DNA of 64,000 nucleotides from Acidobacteriota bacterium (GTDB lineage Bacteria; Acidobacteriota; Blastocatellia; HR10): NCBI GenBank assembly GCA_030550025.1, contig JAUQQC010000004.1, positions 238,401 to 302,400 of the forward strand, read 5' to 3'. Shown piece by piece: positions 53,064 to 63,290 of this stretch (position 1 is its first letter; each line of letters starts with the position of its first letter). The notes under the pieces were generated by a model. It saw only the letters and a program-made list of their open reading frames with translations, ran no database searches and was not told where the DNA came from. The position numbers and the translations under genes were made by a program.

Positions 53064-53936
53064 TCAAGTAGCGGAGGGGATGCCGGTCCCCTTCTCATGC
53101 CGGGGATTCGGGAGACCCCAGGACGTGAGCCATCCCCGCCGTAGGAACTCCGCTTTCGCGCGCCGCGTGATGTCGGTCTGAAGTGCAGGTTCGTGGCGAT
53201 GGTCATAGACGTAGGCCTTCACGCGGAGGATCAGATAGGGGTGATGGGCGAAAGCGTCCTGGAGTCGAACGACGACGGGTTTCGTCAAAAGCGTGTACGG
53301 GGAGCTGTAAGCCGCTTCATACCCGATCTCCATCGCTTGAATAGGGTCAATGTCAATGGGCAGATAAAGTTCGGTGACCACTTGGCAGGTGGGAACGCCG
53401 GAGTTCGCGTTCCACACCATCTTGCTCAAGACCTCGCTGTTTGGTATGGTCACGCGCGTGTCGTCGGGTGTCGTCAATTTTGTGCTTCGCAGCCCGATAT
53501 GGTCGATCTCCCCATAGGCCTCACCGATTCGCACCCGATCCCCGACTTGATACGGGCGGTCTACCAGAATGACGAGCCCGCCGATGATGTTTTTGATGAG
53601 GTCCTGCGCGCCGAGTCCTAGAGCAATGCCCACTGAGGCGAGCACGGCCAGCAATGTTTCTCGCGAGGGAGCGAAGATCGCCAGGATGATCATGCCACTG
53701 CTCAGCCAGAGTCCGAATCGAATCACGGGGGCTAGCATCAGGAAAAAGAAACGGGCGCGTGGAGCCTTTTGAGCGAGAGCATGCAAGACCATCGTGCTCG
53801 CGCGGATCACGAGATAAGCGGCGACGATGACCAGAAGGGCATAGAACAGACTCATGGGGGAGATTCGGGTCAGAATCTCGACGGGGGTTCCCGATGGGGC
53901 TTGAAATCCCGGCGACCAAATGAGCGTGACCATCAT
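53064..53936 (-). CDS. MscS-family mechanosensitive channel
   Basis: Inner-membrane channel of 290 residues. Three hydrophobic segments near the N-terminus (about 29-50, 65-90, 93-112) end in the pore helix [26 protein letters not shown], followed by the beta domain motif [31 protein letters not shown] and a C-terminal cytoplasmic domain. It opens under membrane tension to release solutes, by family. The start lies 13 bases after the stop of a large AAA ATPase gene, so the two are co-transcribed and may work together. Confidence 0.93.
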   Translation of the reverse strand: MMVTLIWSPGFQAPSGTPVEILTRISPMSLFYALLVIVAAYLVIRASTMVLHALAQKAPRARFFFLMLAPVIRFGLWLSSGMIILAIFAPSRETLLAVLASVGIALGLGAQDLIKNIIGGLVILVDRPYQVGDRVRIGEAYGEIDHIGLRSTKLTTPDDTRVTIPNSEVLSKMVWNANSGVPTCQVVTELYLPIDIDPIQAMEIGYEAAYSSPYTLLTKPVVVRLQDAFAHHPYLILRVKAYVYDHRHEPALQTDITRRAKAEFLRRGWLTSWGLPNPRHEKGTGIPSAT

Positions 53937-53949
53937 AGTCGGTCTCCCT

Positions 53950-56736
53950 TCACAAAAGATTGCGACGGTAGAGAGCCTCTCGGACTACGCGCGAAGCTTC
54001 CGGGCGCACGCGAAATCCAGGTCGGTTGGGATCCGGTTCGATGATCTCTCGGGCCAACAGTTCGTCAAGCTGGGCGCGGCTCGCGGCGATGCTCCTTTGG
54101 AAGACGATGGCGTGCTCTTCCGGAGTGAGGCTCCCGTGTTGCAGGATGGCTACCAGCGTGAACAGGTCCTCCAAGTCCAGGTCTTCGATCACAGGCGAGA
54201 GATCGGGAGTCACAATAGGCTTCAGATAGAGAACTCCGGCTTCAATCGCCTCGATATGTCCCAACCAAAGTTCCAGGGCCGTTCGATAGACGCCCGCGGA
54301 CTCACGAGCCAGCGCCTCGAAGAAAACCATCTCCGGGTCTGCCGGACCTCGAAGGAAGGTCTTGATCCGATCGGCGAGAGCGCGCGGCCGTGGAGACGGG
54401 GGGAACTGCAGGCGCAAGCCCGACAGGTCATGGCGCCGGAGGATCGCCTGGCGGAGATCCTCACGGCTGGCTGTGCTGATATTGAGGCGGTGAGAGAAGC
54501 TGGCACCCAGGTTGACAGCAGCGTTGAGGAACCGAAAAGCGACCTCGTTGAGCGTGAGGATCCACAGTGTGGAAGGACACGTGGCCGCGATCACGCGTTG
54601 CAAGCTTCGAATCGCGCCATAGTACCCGATCTGTCGCAGGAACGTACGTTCTAGCTCTTCTATGATCACCACGCGTCGGGATGCCGCGAGGAAGTCCTCC
54701 AACGACGAGACGTTCTCCGCGCCGATACATCGAGCGAGGAATTCGCGCATCTGTGACTCGGTCACGAGTCGGTCGCGGAATTCTCCCCGAACGATCTCTA
54801 GACCTGCGAGCGACCGCTTGAGGGCGCCGTTGATCAAGCTCGTTTTCCCGCTTCCGCGCTGGCCGACGATGAGGATGGCCACGGGCCGGCCCGCTTCCCA
54901 CAAGGATCGCGCTTCGGCGATCGCCGCTAATTCCTGCTCGCGTCCGACGAGGAACCTCGGGTCCTGCACCGGCTCGAGTCGGAAGAGATGGCGATAGAGT
55001 GCGGGGAGGGCTTGGGCACCCAGGTCGAGGGTGAATTCCTCGGGCAAAAAAGGTCGGGTGATCACCTCGCTTCGATCCGCAGAAGGAGCGGGTTTCCACC
55101 CAATGGTGATCAAGAATGTGGAGGCGAACCGCTCGAGCGCGCTCACCAGGCGGCGGAGCGATTGAGTGAGCGCGACGAGGCTGCTTCGGCCAAGGAGGAC
55201 GACGGCCTGACGAAGTCCCTGTTGCGCGAGATAGGCCAGAGCGCTGAGCTGATGGCGAGCCAAGAGCATCCGAGCTTCAAGAAGCACCGAGGCCAGTGTT
55301 CGCATCAGATGAACGCTCGCCGCCGCATGCTCGTCCGATCGCTGACGGCGCTGATGCTCGAGCAGCGACAAGGCATTCCGTAGCGCATCCCGGGCAATCG
55401 GCGTATCCGCTTCCAGCGCGGAGTCGGCCACTTCCAGGCCAAAGCGCACCACTTCTCGCGCTCGCTCGATCTGCTGGAGGATGTCACGGTGCTTCGCCTC
55501 GATGTCTTGGAGCGCGACCATGATCTCACCCCATCCCCGGCGCCGAAGGGTCTGAGAGAGAACATCGCGGGGGCGAAGCTGCTTCGCCCGAAGGCGACGG
55601 CGCGGTGAGGGGGAGAAGGTCGTCCAAATCTCATACGAGGAGGGGAGGCTCCCGAGCGCCGCTTTCAGCTCAGCGTCAAGCTCCGATACTCGACTGGCCG
55701 CCGGGACGACGTCCATCCTCGGAGGTGGGAAGTCGCCTCGCGCCTGTCGCTCGATCCGCTGCCGGAGCCATTCGATCGCTTCGTCGAACTCCGCCTCAAG
55801 ACCGGCACGTTCGACGGCCAGGTTCTCCAACGCCTTTTGAAAGAGCTCCAGCAGACGATCTTCCGCCTGCTCCAAGTTGCGCTCTAATCGGATCCCCATC
55901 TCCGCCGCTCGCATCTGGCGCGTCCAATGGATCCGATAGGCGGCCCATTGCTCATCCCCATCAAGTGGCCTTGGCCGCCGACGTCGGATCGTTCCGCTCA
56001 CGAGCCGCTTCTTGAGCCGAGACTCCATCGCTTCCCCCCACGCTCGCCATGCCGAGAGGATCGCTTGTCCCCGTTCGATCAACTCCTGCCGGGCGGTCTG
56101 GATCCGCTGCAGTCGCATTTTTACTTCGCGACTCGCAAGGGGATGACCGGCGGCGGCAGCATCAACGGCCGCACGGATCACATCCCATGGGTCTCTCAAG
56201 GCGCGGGTGGTTTCAGCGAGCAACAGGAAGTATTGCCCCTCGATGTCCAGTCGTCGGCGTCGCTGTCTCCGAAGCTCAGCTTCAACGAGAGCCCGCAGCG
56301 GGCGTGGACGTCGCGCGCGCTTGAGGATCGTAATTCGTTGCCACCACCTTTGCGGCCTGTCGGGTTCCAAGGCGCTGAGGATCTCCGAAGTCGTGAGGGA
56401 GATCGCTTCGGGCAAAGCCCCAAGGGCAGCTCCCACATCGCGGTCATACATCTCGATGGCCATCATCGCTCGCCGAGCGAGCTGCAGGCGCTCCCACTGC
56501 GAGCACGGTTCCTGGAGGAGTCTTCGCGCGATCTTCTCCCGTTCGATCCTCCACGCTTGGAGATCGCGAGGCTCACCAAGAGATGTCGCCAGCATTTCGC
56601 TCTCGCGAAATTGGCGTTCGAGGAGGTCGTTGAGCTCTCGCCAACACTCTTCCAACTCAGCCCTCGAGCGCTCGGTGGCAGCCTTCAAGCGCTCACTCAG
56701 CGTGAACCATTCTCGCGCGAATGACGCCGAGGCCAT
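53950..56736 (-). CDS. Large coiled-coil AAA/STAND-like ATPase upstream of the MscS channel
   Basis: A 928-residue soluble protein. About the first 600 residues are charged, Arg/Glu/Leu-rich helical segments with heptads; then an AAA-like NTPase with Walker [10 protein letters not shown] near residue 625 and Walker [14 protein letters not shown] near 690, followed by a helical region and a winged-helix-like C-terminus ([21 protein letters not shown]). The layout (helical sensor, NTPase, WH) is reminiscent of STAND NTPases. ATG 56736 follows AAAGGAGGCG and replaces the track start 56790. Together with MscS it forms a two-gene unit, divergent from a deacylase gene. I recognise no named family. 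Confidence 0.75.
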   Translation of the reverse strand: MASASFAREWFTLSERLKAATERSRAELEECWRELNDLLERQFRESEMLATSLGEPRDLQAWRIEREKIARRLLQEPCSQWERLQLARRAMMAIEMYDRDVGAALGALPEAISLTTSEILSALEPDRPQRWWQRITILKRARRPRPLRALVEAELRRQRRRRLDIEGQYFLLLAETTRALRDPWDVIRAAVDAAAAGHPLASREVKMRLQRIQTARQELIERGQAILSAWRAWGEAMESRLKKRLVSGTIRRRRPRPLDGDEQWAAYRIHWTRQMRAAEMGIRLERNLEQAEDRLLELFQKALENLAVERAGLEAEFDEAIEWLRQRIERQARGDFPPPRMDVVPAASRVSELDAELKAALGSLPSSYEIWTTFSPSPRRRLRAKQLRPRDVLSQTLRRRGWGEIMVALQDIEAKHRDILQQIERAREVVRFGLEVADSALEADTPIARDALRNALSLLEHQRRQRSDEHAAASVHLMRTLASVLLEARMLLARHQLSALAYLAQQGLRQAVVLLGRSSLVALTQSLRRLVSALERFASTFLITIGWKPAPSADRSEVITRPFLPEEFTLDLGAQALPALYRHLFRLEPVQDPRFLVGREQELAAIAEARSLWEAGRPVAILIVGQRGSGKTSLINGALKRSLAGLEIVRGEFRDRLVTESQMREFLARCIGAENVSSLEDFLAASRRVVIIEELERTFLRQIGYYGAIRSLQRVIAATCPSTLWILTLNEVAFRFLNAAVNLGASFSHRLNISTASREDLRQAILRRHDLSGLRLQFPPSPRPRALADRIKTFLRGPADPEMVFFEALARESAGVYRTALELWLGHIEAIEAGVLYLKPIVTPDLSPVIEDLDLEDLFTLVAILQHGSLTPEEHAIVFQRSIAASRAQLDELLAREIIEPDPNRPGFRVRPEASRVVREALYRRNLL

Positions 56737-56761
56737 CGCCTCCTTTCGCCTCCGGCGGAAG

Positions 56762-56790
56762 ATGTTCTCCGAGAGCAGATACATTGTCAA
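56762..56790 (-). promoter_or_regulatory. Putative promoter of the AAA ATPase-MscS operon
   Basis: On the minus strand a perfect TTGACA (56790-56785) is followed after 17 bases by GAACAT (56767-56762, 3/6). It overlaps the -35 of the divergent promoter. Confidence 0.4.
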
Positions 56791-56812
56791 GCAGAAGGGT
56801 CCGCTTTATCAT
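56784..56812 (+). promoter_or_regulatory. Promoter of the D-aminoacylase-like gene
   Basis: TTGTCA (5/6) at 56784 and TATCAT (5/6) at 56807 are exactly 17 bases apart, 36 bases before the ATG at 56848. One of the best promoter matches in the window. Confidence 0.6.
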
Positions 56813-56847
56813 TGAACGCTCACATCATCGAAGGCGGAGGGGGAGAG

Positions 56848-58545
56848 ATGAGACGACACGGGAGCCTCATCCTCGTGAGCGCGATGTTGCTATGGTCGTG
56901 TTCGCCGCGTGTGGAGTACGACGTGGTGATTCGTGGGGGGACGATTTACGACGGGAGCGGTTCGCCTCCCTTTGTCGGAGATGTCGCTATCCGAGGGGAT
57001 ACGATCGCCGCCGTCGGATCGGTGGGGGATGCGCGCGGGCGTGTGGAGATCAATGCTGCCGGGTTGGCCGTCGCTCCCGGCTTCATCAACATGCTCAGTT
57101 GGGCGACCGAGTCGCTCATCGCCGATGGCCGCTCGCAGAGCGATATTCGGCAAGGGGTGACGCTCGAAGTCTTCGGCGAGGGATGGTCCATGGGGCCTTT
57201 GAACGAGAGGATGAAGCGAGAGATGCTCGAGCGGCAGGGCGACATCAAATACGACATCCCCTGGACGACGCTCGGCGAGTATCTCGAATACCTGGTGCGG
57301 CGCGGCGTCTCCACGAATGTCGCCTCGTTCGTGGGCGCGACGACCATTCGCATTCACGTCCTCGGGTATGAGAATCGGCCGCCGACGCCCGAAGAGCTGG
57401 AGCGGATGCGGCAGCTCGTCCGCCAGGCGATGGAGGAAGGCGCGCTCGGCGTGGGCTCCTCGCTCATCTACGCTCCCGCGTTTTATGCGAGCACGGACGA
57501 GCTGATCGAACTCTGCAAGGTCGCCGCCGAGTACGGCGGCCTGTACATCTCGCACATTCGGAGCGAGGGGAACCGGTTGCTCGAGGCCATTGACGAATTG
57601 ATTCGCATCGCGCGCGAGGCGAAGATCCCGGCCGAGATCTATCACTTGAAGGCGGCGGGGCGCGCCAATTGGCCGAAACTCGAGGAGGCGATCCGCCGCA
57701 TCGAAGCCGCGCGCGCGGAAGGTCTGCGCATCACGGCCAACATGTATCCCTACACGGCGGGAGCGACCGGCTTGAACGCGGCCATGCCCCCCTGGGTGCA
57801 AGAAGGGGGGCATCGCGCCTGGATCGAACGGTTGAAGAATCCGGCCATCCGCGAGCGCGTCAAGCGTGAGATGCGCACGCCGACCGATCAGTGGGAGAAC
57901 CTCTATCTCATGGCCGGTTCGCCGGAGAACGTCTTGCTCGTCGGATTCAAGAATGAGGCCCTGAAACCGCTCACCGGTAAGACGCTCGCCGAAGTCGCTC
58001 GCCTGCGCGGGAAGTCGCCCGAGGATACGATCATCGACCTGGTCATTGAGGACGACAGTCGTGTGGACACCGTTTACTTCCTCATGTCCGAGGAGAACGT
58101 GAAGCGGCAAATCGCGCTCCCGTGGGTGAGCTTCGGCTCAGATGCCGAATCTTTGGCTCCGGAGGGCGTCTTCCTCAAATCGAATCCGCATCCGCGCGCC
58201 TATGGGACGTTCGCACGCGTGCTCGGCCGCTACGTGCGCCAGGAGAAGGTCATCCCGCTCGAGGAGGCGATTCGGCGCATGACGTCCCTTCCGGCTGAGA
58301 ATCTCAAGCTCGATCGGCGCGGGCGGCTGAAGGTCGGCTACTTCGCCGATGTGGTCGTCTTCGATCCAGCGAAGATCCAAGATCACGCGACGTATGAGCG
58401 ACCGCATCAATATGCGACCGGCGTGCTCCACGTCTTCGTCAACGGGGTCCAGGTGCTCAAAGATGGCGAGCACACGGGGGCGACGCCAGGACGCGTCGTG
58501 CGCGGCCCCGGATACAAGGGAAAGAGCCCCAGCATCGGTCCTTGA
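56848..58545 (+). CDS. N-acyl-D-amino-acid deacylase-like amidohydrolase (lipoprotein)
   Basis: Amidohydrolase-superfamily protein of 565 residues. The N-terminus MRRHGSLILVSAMLLWSCSPR fits a lipoprotein signal with Cys near residue 18. The TIM-barrel core has DVVIRGGTIYDGSGSPPFVG, GLAVAPGFINMLSW, a His in YISHIRSEG and another in IYHLKAAG, and SFGSDA for the catalytic Asp. The HxH usually after PGF is absent (INMLSW), and the Cys of the classic D-aminoacylase metal site is not seen, so metal binding differs. ATG 56848 has GGAGGGGGAGAG upstream; the track start at 56812 is rejected. Substrate is not proven. Confidence 0.85.
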   Translation: MRRHGSLILVSAMLLWSCSPRVEYDVVIRGGTIYDGSGSPPFVGDVAIRGDTIAAVGSVGDARGRVEINAAGLAVAPGFINMLSWATESLIADGRSQSDIRQGVTLEVFGEGWSMGPLNERMKREMLERQGDIKYDIPWTTLGEYLEYLVRRGVSTNVASFVGATTIRIHVLGYENRPPTPEELERMRQLVRQAMEEGALGVGSSLIYAPAFYASTDELIELCKVAAEYGGLYISHIRSEGNRLLEAIDELIRIAREAKIPAEIYHLKAAGRANWPKLEEAIRRIEAARAEGLRITANMYPYTAGATGLNAAMPPWVQEGGHRAWIERLKNPAIRERVKREMRTPTDQWENLYLMAGSPENVLLVGFKNEALKPLTGKTLAEVARLRGKSPEDTIIDLVIEDDSRVDTVYFLMSEENVKRQIALPWVSFGSDAESLAPEGVFLKSNPHPRAYGTFARVLGRYVRQEKVIPLEEAIRRMTSLPAENLKLDRRGRLKVGYFADVVVFDPAKIQDHATYERPHQYATGVLHVFVNGVQVLKDGEHTGATPGRVVRGPGYKGKSPSIGP

Positions 58546-58819
58546 CGATCGGCACGCGAATGGCCTGGGGAGATTGAGCTTCAGGTACAACGCAAAGGCG
58601 GCCTTCCGGAGCACTGCGGGAGCCACGGCGTGATGTTACTTCCCGAACCTCCTTACGACCGAAGCCGTGGGATAGACGGCGCGTTCCATATAGGCAGCAG
58701 GTCCAGAGCGGTGATGTCGTTCTCAAGTTCCATAGTGGGAGAGCAACCCAGAAGGCAACTCCGCGACCCAATTCCATGGCTCGCGCGAAAGCGCATCGCG
58801 CTCTCCACAAGGTCCGTCC

Positions 58820-61600
58820 TCAAGCCGATTGGATGCTCGCGAGGATAGATTCCTTCAATCGCCGTGGGTCTCTACACACGCAAAACGCCCAGCGCCCGAA
58901 CTCCCCATGGCGATTGACTGCCCGCACCCAGCGTCGGGCCGCGATCTCCTTCTGCCGATCCTGCTCGCTCTCCAGGCCTTTTACTTCCAGGACGACCTCA
59001 ACCTCCGTGCCGTCCGGCATTCGCCAGCGGATAAGGTAGTCCGGGCGATACTCATGCCGCGCCCCTTGCCATTCGTAGGGGATGGTGAAGTCCAGATGGT
59101 CATTGCGGGCATAGGCGATCGCTTCGGGCATCTGCTCAAGTTCATAGGCGACGGTGTGCTCCCATTTGGGGGCGTCCAGGACAACATGGCTGATATGGCT
59201 TTTCGTGGTCCCCACCGCCGGGCGCACAGTGCGAAAGAGCACTTCAGCGGTAGAGCCAAGAGGACGAAAACGCTCGATGACGGGGAGAAGCGGCGGCTCT
59301 CCGGCTTGGGTATCCGGCTCAATCGCCTCGGCCAACCGCTCAATGATGCGCTGTTTGTATTTGAGCAAGGCAATTTCTTCGAGGGGGGTATCGCCATCCG
59401 CTATGATGACACGTTCTTCCAAATACTGCCAGACGATGTTCAGCACCTGCGGGAACAGGATGTGCCGGGCGTTCCAGTCGTCCCGCTTGTCTTTGAGACG
59501 GCGGGTCAACTCAGCGGCGATCTCATAGACGGTAGCCTGCAACCGCTTTTCGCGATGGAATGGGTTACGGTCATGTAAGACTTCAGGGCCTGGCCCGACA
59601 CGGTCAGGGCGTCTGATGCGATAGCCCACCGCCGGCTTGGCAACTACTTCCGTCGGTTCCTCGAGAGGGTTAATCGTCAGGTAAGGCACCTTCTCAAGGT
59701 CCACACGAATCCGCTGGTGCACATCCAACACATAGCCTTCCACCCGCGGAAAGGTAATTTCCAAATGCTTGCGTTCAGGCAAGGCACGCACGAGCGTAGA
59801 GACCTTCTGCACCTCCGCGCGTCCGAGGGGCTTTTTCTTGACGGGGATGACCTCGAACGGCACGCCGTAGACGTCCACATATTCGGGCTCGGAGAAGTCG
59901 TCATAGTTCATACGCCGCAAGCCCCGTCCCACCACCTGCTCACACAAGAGCTGCGAGGTGAACGCTCGCAAGCCCAGAATCTGCGTCACATTTTGCGCAT
60001 CCCAGCCCTCGTTGAGCATCCCAACGGAGACCACACAGCGAATGTTCTTCCCCGGCGGATCGCCCTCGCCCTCCCACTCCGTCTTGCCGATGGTATCCAC
60101 CGTCTTGCGCAATCGCTCCGCCGCTTCCTGTTTCGTTTCCCCTTCTACTGCACTTTCCGCCTCGGCCAGGAGTTTCGTGTCAATGCGAAAGGTAACTTCC
60201 ACGCCCTCACGATTTTCCAGGTCGGCCAACACATTCCCACGAGCAACGTGTTCATGCACCAACCTGGCCAGGTCAGTGTTGTCGCAGACGACGATCATCA
60301 CAGGTGGTACCGGCGAGCCAGCCTTCTGGAAGGCTTCAAAGGTCTTCCTCCATTCCGAAGCCAGGGTCACCAGGGCTCCCTCAGCCTCTCGCAGGACCGA
60401 TTCCGGCTTGGCGCGGCGGCGAGCCCTCTGCCGTTCCGAAGCCGGAAGCCGCGAGTTGACCCATTCCCAAAGGCGGAAATAGGCGGGTATGAGCGCGCCT
60501 GTGTTGTCATCCACCGGAACCCGAGGGATTTTCACAATGCCCGATTCAATGGCATCGATCAAGCCAAAATCCGAAACGACCCACGGGAAAGGGGTCCCCT
60601 CTTCATAGCCGCTGCCCTTGATGTAGAACGGCGTCGCAGAGAAGTCGGCGCAGAAGTTGATACCGCGCACGGCGTTGATTTTGTCCAAACCGCTGATCCA
60701 GACAGTCGCCTCCTCCCGCTCCGCGACCTCCTCCGCTGAGAGCTGGCTTCGTAGTTCCTCCGGCAAGGGGGCCGGCCGGTAGGCGTGATGGGCCTCATCG
60801 TTGATGACCAGGATGTTCTGCTTGGTGCCCAACTCCTTCAGCACGCGTCGGCAAAACGCCGTGTCGCTTTCCACCCCGCGTTGCACCACGCTTTTCGAGC
60901 GGCTGTCGTCTTTGGGTTGAAGGAGGTGCCAGTTGGTAATTTCAAACTTCCCCCGTTGCAGACGTTCCAGCACCCCGCGCGGCACCAGGTCAAACTTGTC
61001 GTAATAGTTGCCCGGCTTCCAGGGCAGAAGCACCTGCAAGCGCTCTTTGATGGTGAGATTGGGGCAGACAATCAGCACTGCATCGGAAAAGCGCCGATCC
61101 TGAGGGTTCGCGATCTTATTCAGCACCTGCCAGGCAATGACCATGCCCATGACGACCGTCTTGCCCGAACCAGTAGCCATCTTGCAGGCATAGCGCGTCA
61201 AGCCGTTGTCCTTGGGAATGTCGATGCCTTGCTTTTCCGCCGGCAAGGCTTCCACCAGCCAAATGAGCGTTTCGGCGGCTTCGTGCTGACAGAAGAACAG
61301 TTTGCGTTCGCGTTCAGGATGGTTCCAGTGATTGAGCAGTTGCCGGGTGATGGGGGTGACGCCCGGATAGCCCCGCTCCCGCCAGGCTTTGACCCGTTCG
61401 CGGATGGTATTGACCAGCTCCAGAGGGACAAACTCCTCCTCCAGCAGCGCCGTCTGCGGCCCACGGGTACGCGCCTTCAGGTAATAGCCCGCCTGACGCC
61501 GTCCTTCTTTCAGGACGGGCTGTCCGTCTTCATATGCCCAGTAACGGGTGGGTTCCTCAAAGGGTGAGTTGACGATGGGGTTGTCAACGAGGAGGGACAT
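58820..61600 (-). CDS. Type III-like restriction endonuclease subunit (DEAD/DEAH helicase with PD-(D/E)XK)
   Basis: A 926-residue helicase-nuclease. Motif I ATGSGKTVVMGM, motif II NDEAHHAY and motif III DFSATPFY are followed by helicase motif VI VVGRGLRRM; the C-terminal RPDYLIRW...EVVLEVKGLE resembles the PD-(D/E)XK nuclease core. It resembles the large R subunits of the type III-like group I recall as BPTD_3080. Its start (AGTGTAGGTGATACAAC before ATG) lies 6 bases after the HEPN gene, making it the last gene of a five-gene leftward operon whose methylase is at the right edge. It would cleave DNA lacking the methylase's mark. Confidence 0.9.
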   Translation of the reverse strand: MSLLVDNPIVNSPFEEPTRYWAYEDGQPVLKEGRRQAGYYLKARTRGPQTALLEEEFVPLELVNTIRERVKAWRERGYPGVTPITRQLLNHWNHPERERKLFFCQHEAAETLIWLVEALPAEKQGIDIPKDNGLTRYACKMATGSGKTVVMGMVIAWQVLNKIANPQDRRFSDAVLIVCPNLTIKERLQVLLPWKPGNYYDKFDLVPRGVLERLQRGKFEITNWHLLQPKDDSRSKSVVQRGVESDTAFCRRVLKELGTKQNILVINDEAHHAYRPAPLPEELRSQLSAEEVAEREEATVWISGLDKINAVRGINFCADFSATPFYIKGSGYEEGTPFPWVVSDFGLIDAIESGIVKIPRVPVDDNTGALIPAYFRLWEWVNSRLPASERQRARRRAKPESVLREAEGALVTLASEWRKTFEAFQKAGSPVPPVMIVVCDNTDLARLVHEHVARGNVLADLENREGVEVTFRIDTKLLAEAESAVEGETKQEAAERLRKTVDTIGKTEWEGEGDPPGKNIRCVVSVGMLNEGWDAQNVTQILGLRAFTSQLLCEQVVGRGLRRMNYDDFSEPEYVDVYGVPFEVIPVKKKPLGRAEVQKVSTLVRALPERKHLEITFPRVEGYVLDVHQRIRVDLEKVPYLTINPLEEPTEVVAKPAVGYRIRRPDRVGPGPEVLHDRNPFHREKRLQATVYEIAAELTRRLKDKRDDWNARHILFPQVLNIVWQYLEERVIIADGDTPLEEIALLKYKQRIIERLAEAIEPDTQAGEPPLLPVIERFRPLGSTAEVLFRTVRPAVGTTKSHISHVVLDAPKWEHTVAYELEQMPEAIAYARNDHLDFTIPYEWQGARHEYRPDYLIRWRMPDGTEVEVVLEVKGLESEQDRQKEIAARRWVRAVNRHGEFGRWAFCVCRDPRRLKESILASIQSA

Positions 61601-61606
61601 GTTGTA

Positions 61607-61975
61607 TCACCTACACTCTGCAAAAATTTTGCTCGCACTGTCGAGGGCATTCGCAACCAATTCTTGAAGACCGTGAACCAGATTGTCATAATCACACTGA
61701 TTGCGCCATTTTCTTAAATCATCCAAATCCTCTCCACGGTCGGCCCATACTCCACCTAAACCTATAAAGTGGTTCTTAAGGCGTTGGTGATCTGCTGCTG
61801 TTCGTTGTGGTTTGAACCCTAAATGCTTTTCAGCATAATTGCGAGCATAGCAGAAAGCAGCATAATAGGCCCTGCTTACCGAGGTGCGGTCCGCAGCCTC
61901 CTTAGAGTACCCCGTGCCCGTTTGCCCCGCCAGGTTGCGTGCTAGTTCCAGAAACTCTTTCCAGTCGAACGGCAT
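61607..61975 (-). CDS. HEPN-like domain protein
   Basis: Small 122-residue, mainly helical protein. SVSRAYYAAFCYARNYAEKHLGF and the terminal LDDLRKWRNQCDYDN resemble HEPN domains of the MNT-HEPN type; the RNxxxxH catalytic motif of RNase HEPNs is not clearly present (R-N-Q-C-D-Y-D), so nuclease activity is uncertain. It lies between an uncharacterised gene (7 bases upstream) and the restriction subunit. HEPN proteins often act as toxins in defence loci, which suits the context. Confidence 0.75.
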   Translation of the reverse strand: MPFDWKEFLELARNLAGQTGTGYSKEAADRTSVSRAYYAAFCYARNYAEKHLGFKPQRTAADHQRLKNHFIGLGGVWADRGEDLDDLRKWRNQCDYDNLVHGLQELVANALDSASKIFAECR

Positions 61976-61981
61976 AGAAAC

Positions 61982-62548
61982 TCACCCCGCCGGCTGGAAG
62001 TCGGTTGTAAGATGGAGCCATCCTGTTTTTCCGATAAGGTGCCTTCGGCACTCTCTTCGGATCCCTCTGATTCTTTCCATCACAGGTCGCTCATAGTCCT
62101 TGAACCTCGCATAAAGCACAAGGTGGTTATCTTCTATTTCTGGGTCTTGGTATACCTCCAGGGTGAATTGGGCTTCAGGAAGATAAGCGACTGCCAATTC
62201 AGCGATCTTCACAGTTGCCTCAATGATGTCTGGAAACTGGAGCAGATATTCTCGTATCTCATCAATCTTATTGAAACGGATTCCTATCCTTTGAAGCTCT
62301 TTCAGGCAACCATCAATTTCCCGCTTTATGGAGACCTCAACTGACCGTTCTCTCCACCCCTCCAAAAGTTCCAAAGAGAAAACCACCGTAAAATCCCCCA
62401 TATCCCATAACCGGCTGTAAATCGCCGACGCCCTAAGATACGCTGGATACTGTTCTATCTCCCTTTGTCTGGAAACTGTCTTGCCTAAAGATTGGTTCCA
62501 GAGGAAGGGCTCATTAACCGTGCCGATCCATGGTTTTACTGCAAGCAT
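61982..62548 (-). CDS. Uncharacterised protein of the restriction operon
   Basis: A 188-residue protein without signal or membrane segments, with a predicted alpha/beta mix; the C-terminus IGKTGWLHLTTDFQPAG looks like a conserved end. I know of no characterised function; similar proteins seem to accompany TIGR04255 genes (recollection, not checked). It starts 1 base before the TIGR04255 stop in the same operon, and is visibly more AT-rich than the genes to the left of the operon. Confidence 0.7.
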   Translation of the reverse strand: MLAVKPWIGTVNEPFLWNQSLGKTVSRQREIEQYPAYLRASAIYSRLWDMGDFTVVFSLELLEGWRERSVEVSIKREIDGCLKELQRIGIRFNKIDEIREYLLQFPDIIEATVKIAELAVAYLPEAQFTLEVYQDPEIEDNHLVLYARFKDYERPVMERIRGIRRECRRHLIGKTGWLHLTTDFQPAG

Positions 62549-62549
62549 C

Positions 62550-63290
62550 CTATTTCACCTCCTGGAAGAGTTCCCTTAAGCGATCCGTAATGCATCCTTC
62601 AAAGATCTGCTCTATCTCATTATGGGCCTGTTCCACCCATTCTGCAACTTCTTCTGGCTTTATTCCTTTAGGTTGAGCTAGGAAATAGTCAATGTCCAAG
62701 GTGAAGGCAGGTCGCTCAGAAGAGCTTGAGGGAGTGGTTATAAGTTGGACTCTGCACAAATCCCGGTCATGGGCATACCGGAACTCACATCCGACTATGA
62801 AGTTCACCATAACCTGAGGAAGCTCGGGACCAAGGAACAAGTAAAACTGGAAGTAGTCCTCCAGTTTTATCTGCGAACTCGGTATCTCAATTAGGTTGAT
62901 ATACCGCAGGCCAACTCTTTGCAAACCCTTAACATCGGTGGTGTCCATTAAGGCTTCAAAAGCCTTTACGATTTTCGGCTTGAATCCTGCCCATGTTGGG
63001 TAAGGCGCCAAACAGTTGATCGCCAAAAGCCGAGGACCTATTTGCACAAAGGTCTTCCTGTCCTCCATGAGAAATACGATGCGCTCGCTAGTGCGGATTT
63101 GTCGCTGAAGGCCATCCGGTCCTTGGATCAACTCGATCTCTTGAAATAAACGCTGTTCCCGGCGAGGGAATTCGTCTTTGAGTTTCTCGTAAACCAGGCC
63201 AGGAATGGTCATATCCCATTGGGTGTCTGGTGTGAAGCGAAATTCACAAACAGCCTCGACGAGAGGGGGATTGGCGTATTTTCTACCCAT
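62550..63290 (-). CDS. TIGR04255 family protein
   Basis: A 246-residue protein beginning MGRKYANPPLVEAVCEFRF, the N-terminal signature of the sporadically distributed TIGR04255 family; also FVQIGPRLLAINCLAPYPTW, VGLRYINLIEIP and GCEFRYAHD. Function is unknown; the family tends to occur in variable or defence-associated regions. The ATG overlaps the methylase stop by 8 bases, and it is followed 1 base later by the uncharacterised gene. Confidence 0.85.
   Translation of the reverse strand: MGRKYANPPLVEAVCEFRFTPDTQWDMTIPGLVYEKLKDEFPRREQRLFQEIELIQGPDGLQRQIRTSERIVFLMEDRKTFVQIGPRLLAINCLAPYPTWAGFKPKIVKAFEALMDTTDVKGLQRVGLRYINLIEIPSSQIKLEDYFQFYLFLGPELPQVMVNFIVGCEFRYAHDRDLCRVQLITTPSSSSERPAFTLDIDYFLAQPKGIKPEEVAEWVEQAHNEIEQIFEGCITDRLRELFQEVK

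Noticed and set aside
58457-58810. 117-codon minus-strand ORF between deacylase and restriction genes
   Set aside because: No ribosome-binding site or recognisable domain; overlaps the deacylase 3' end.
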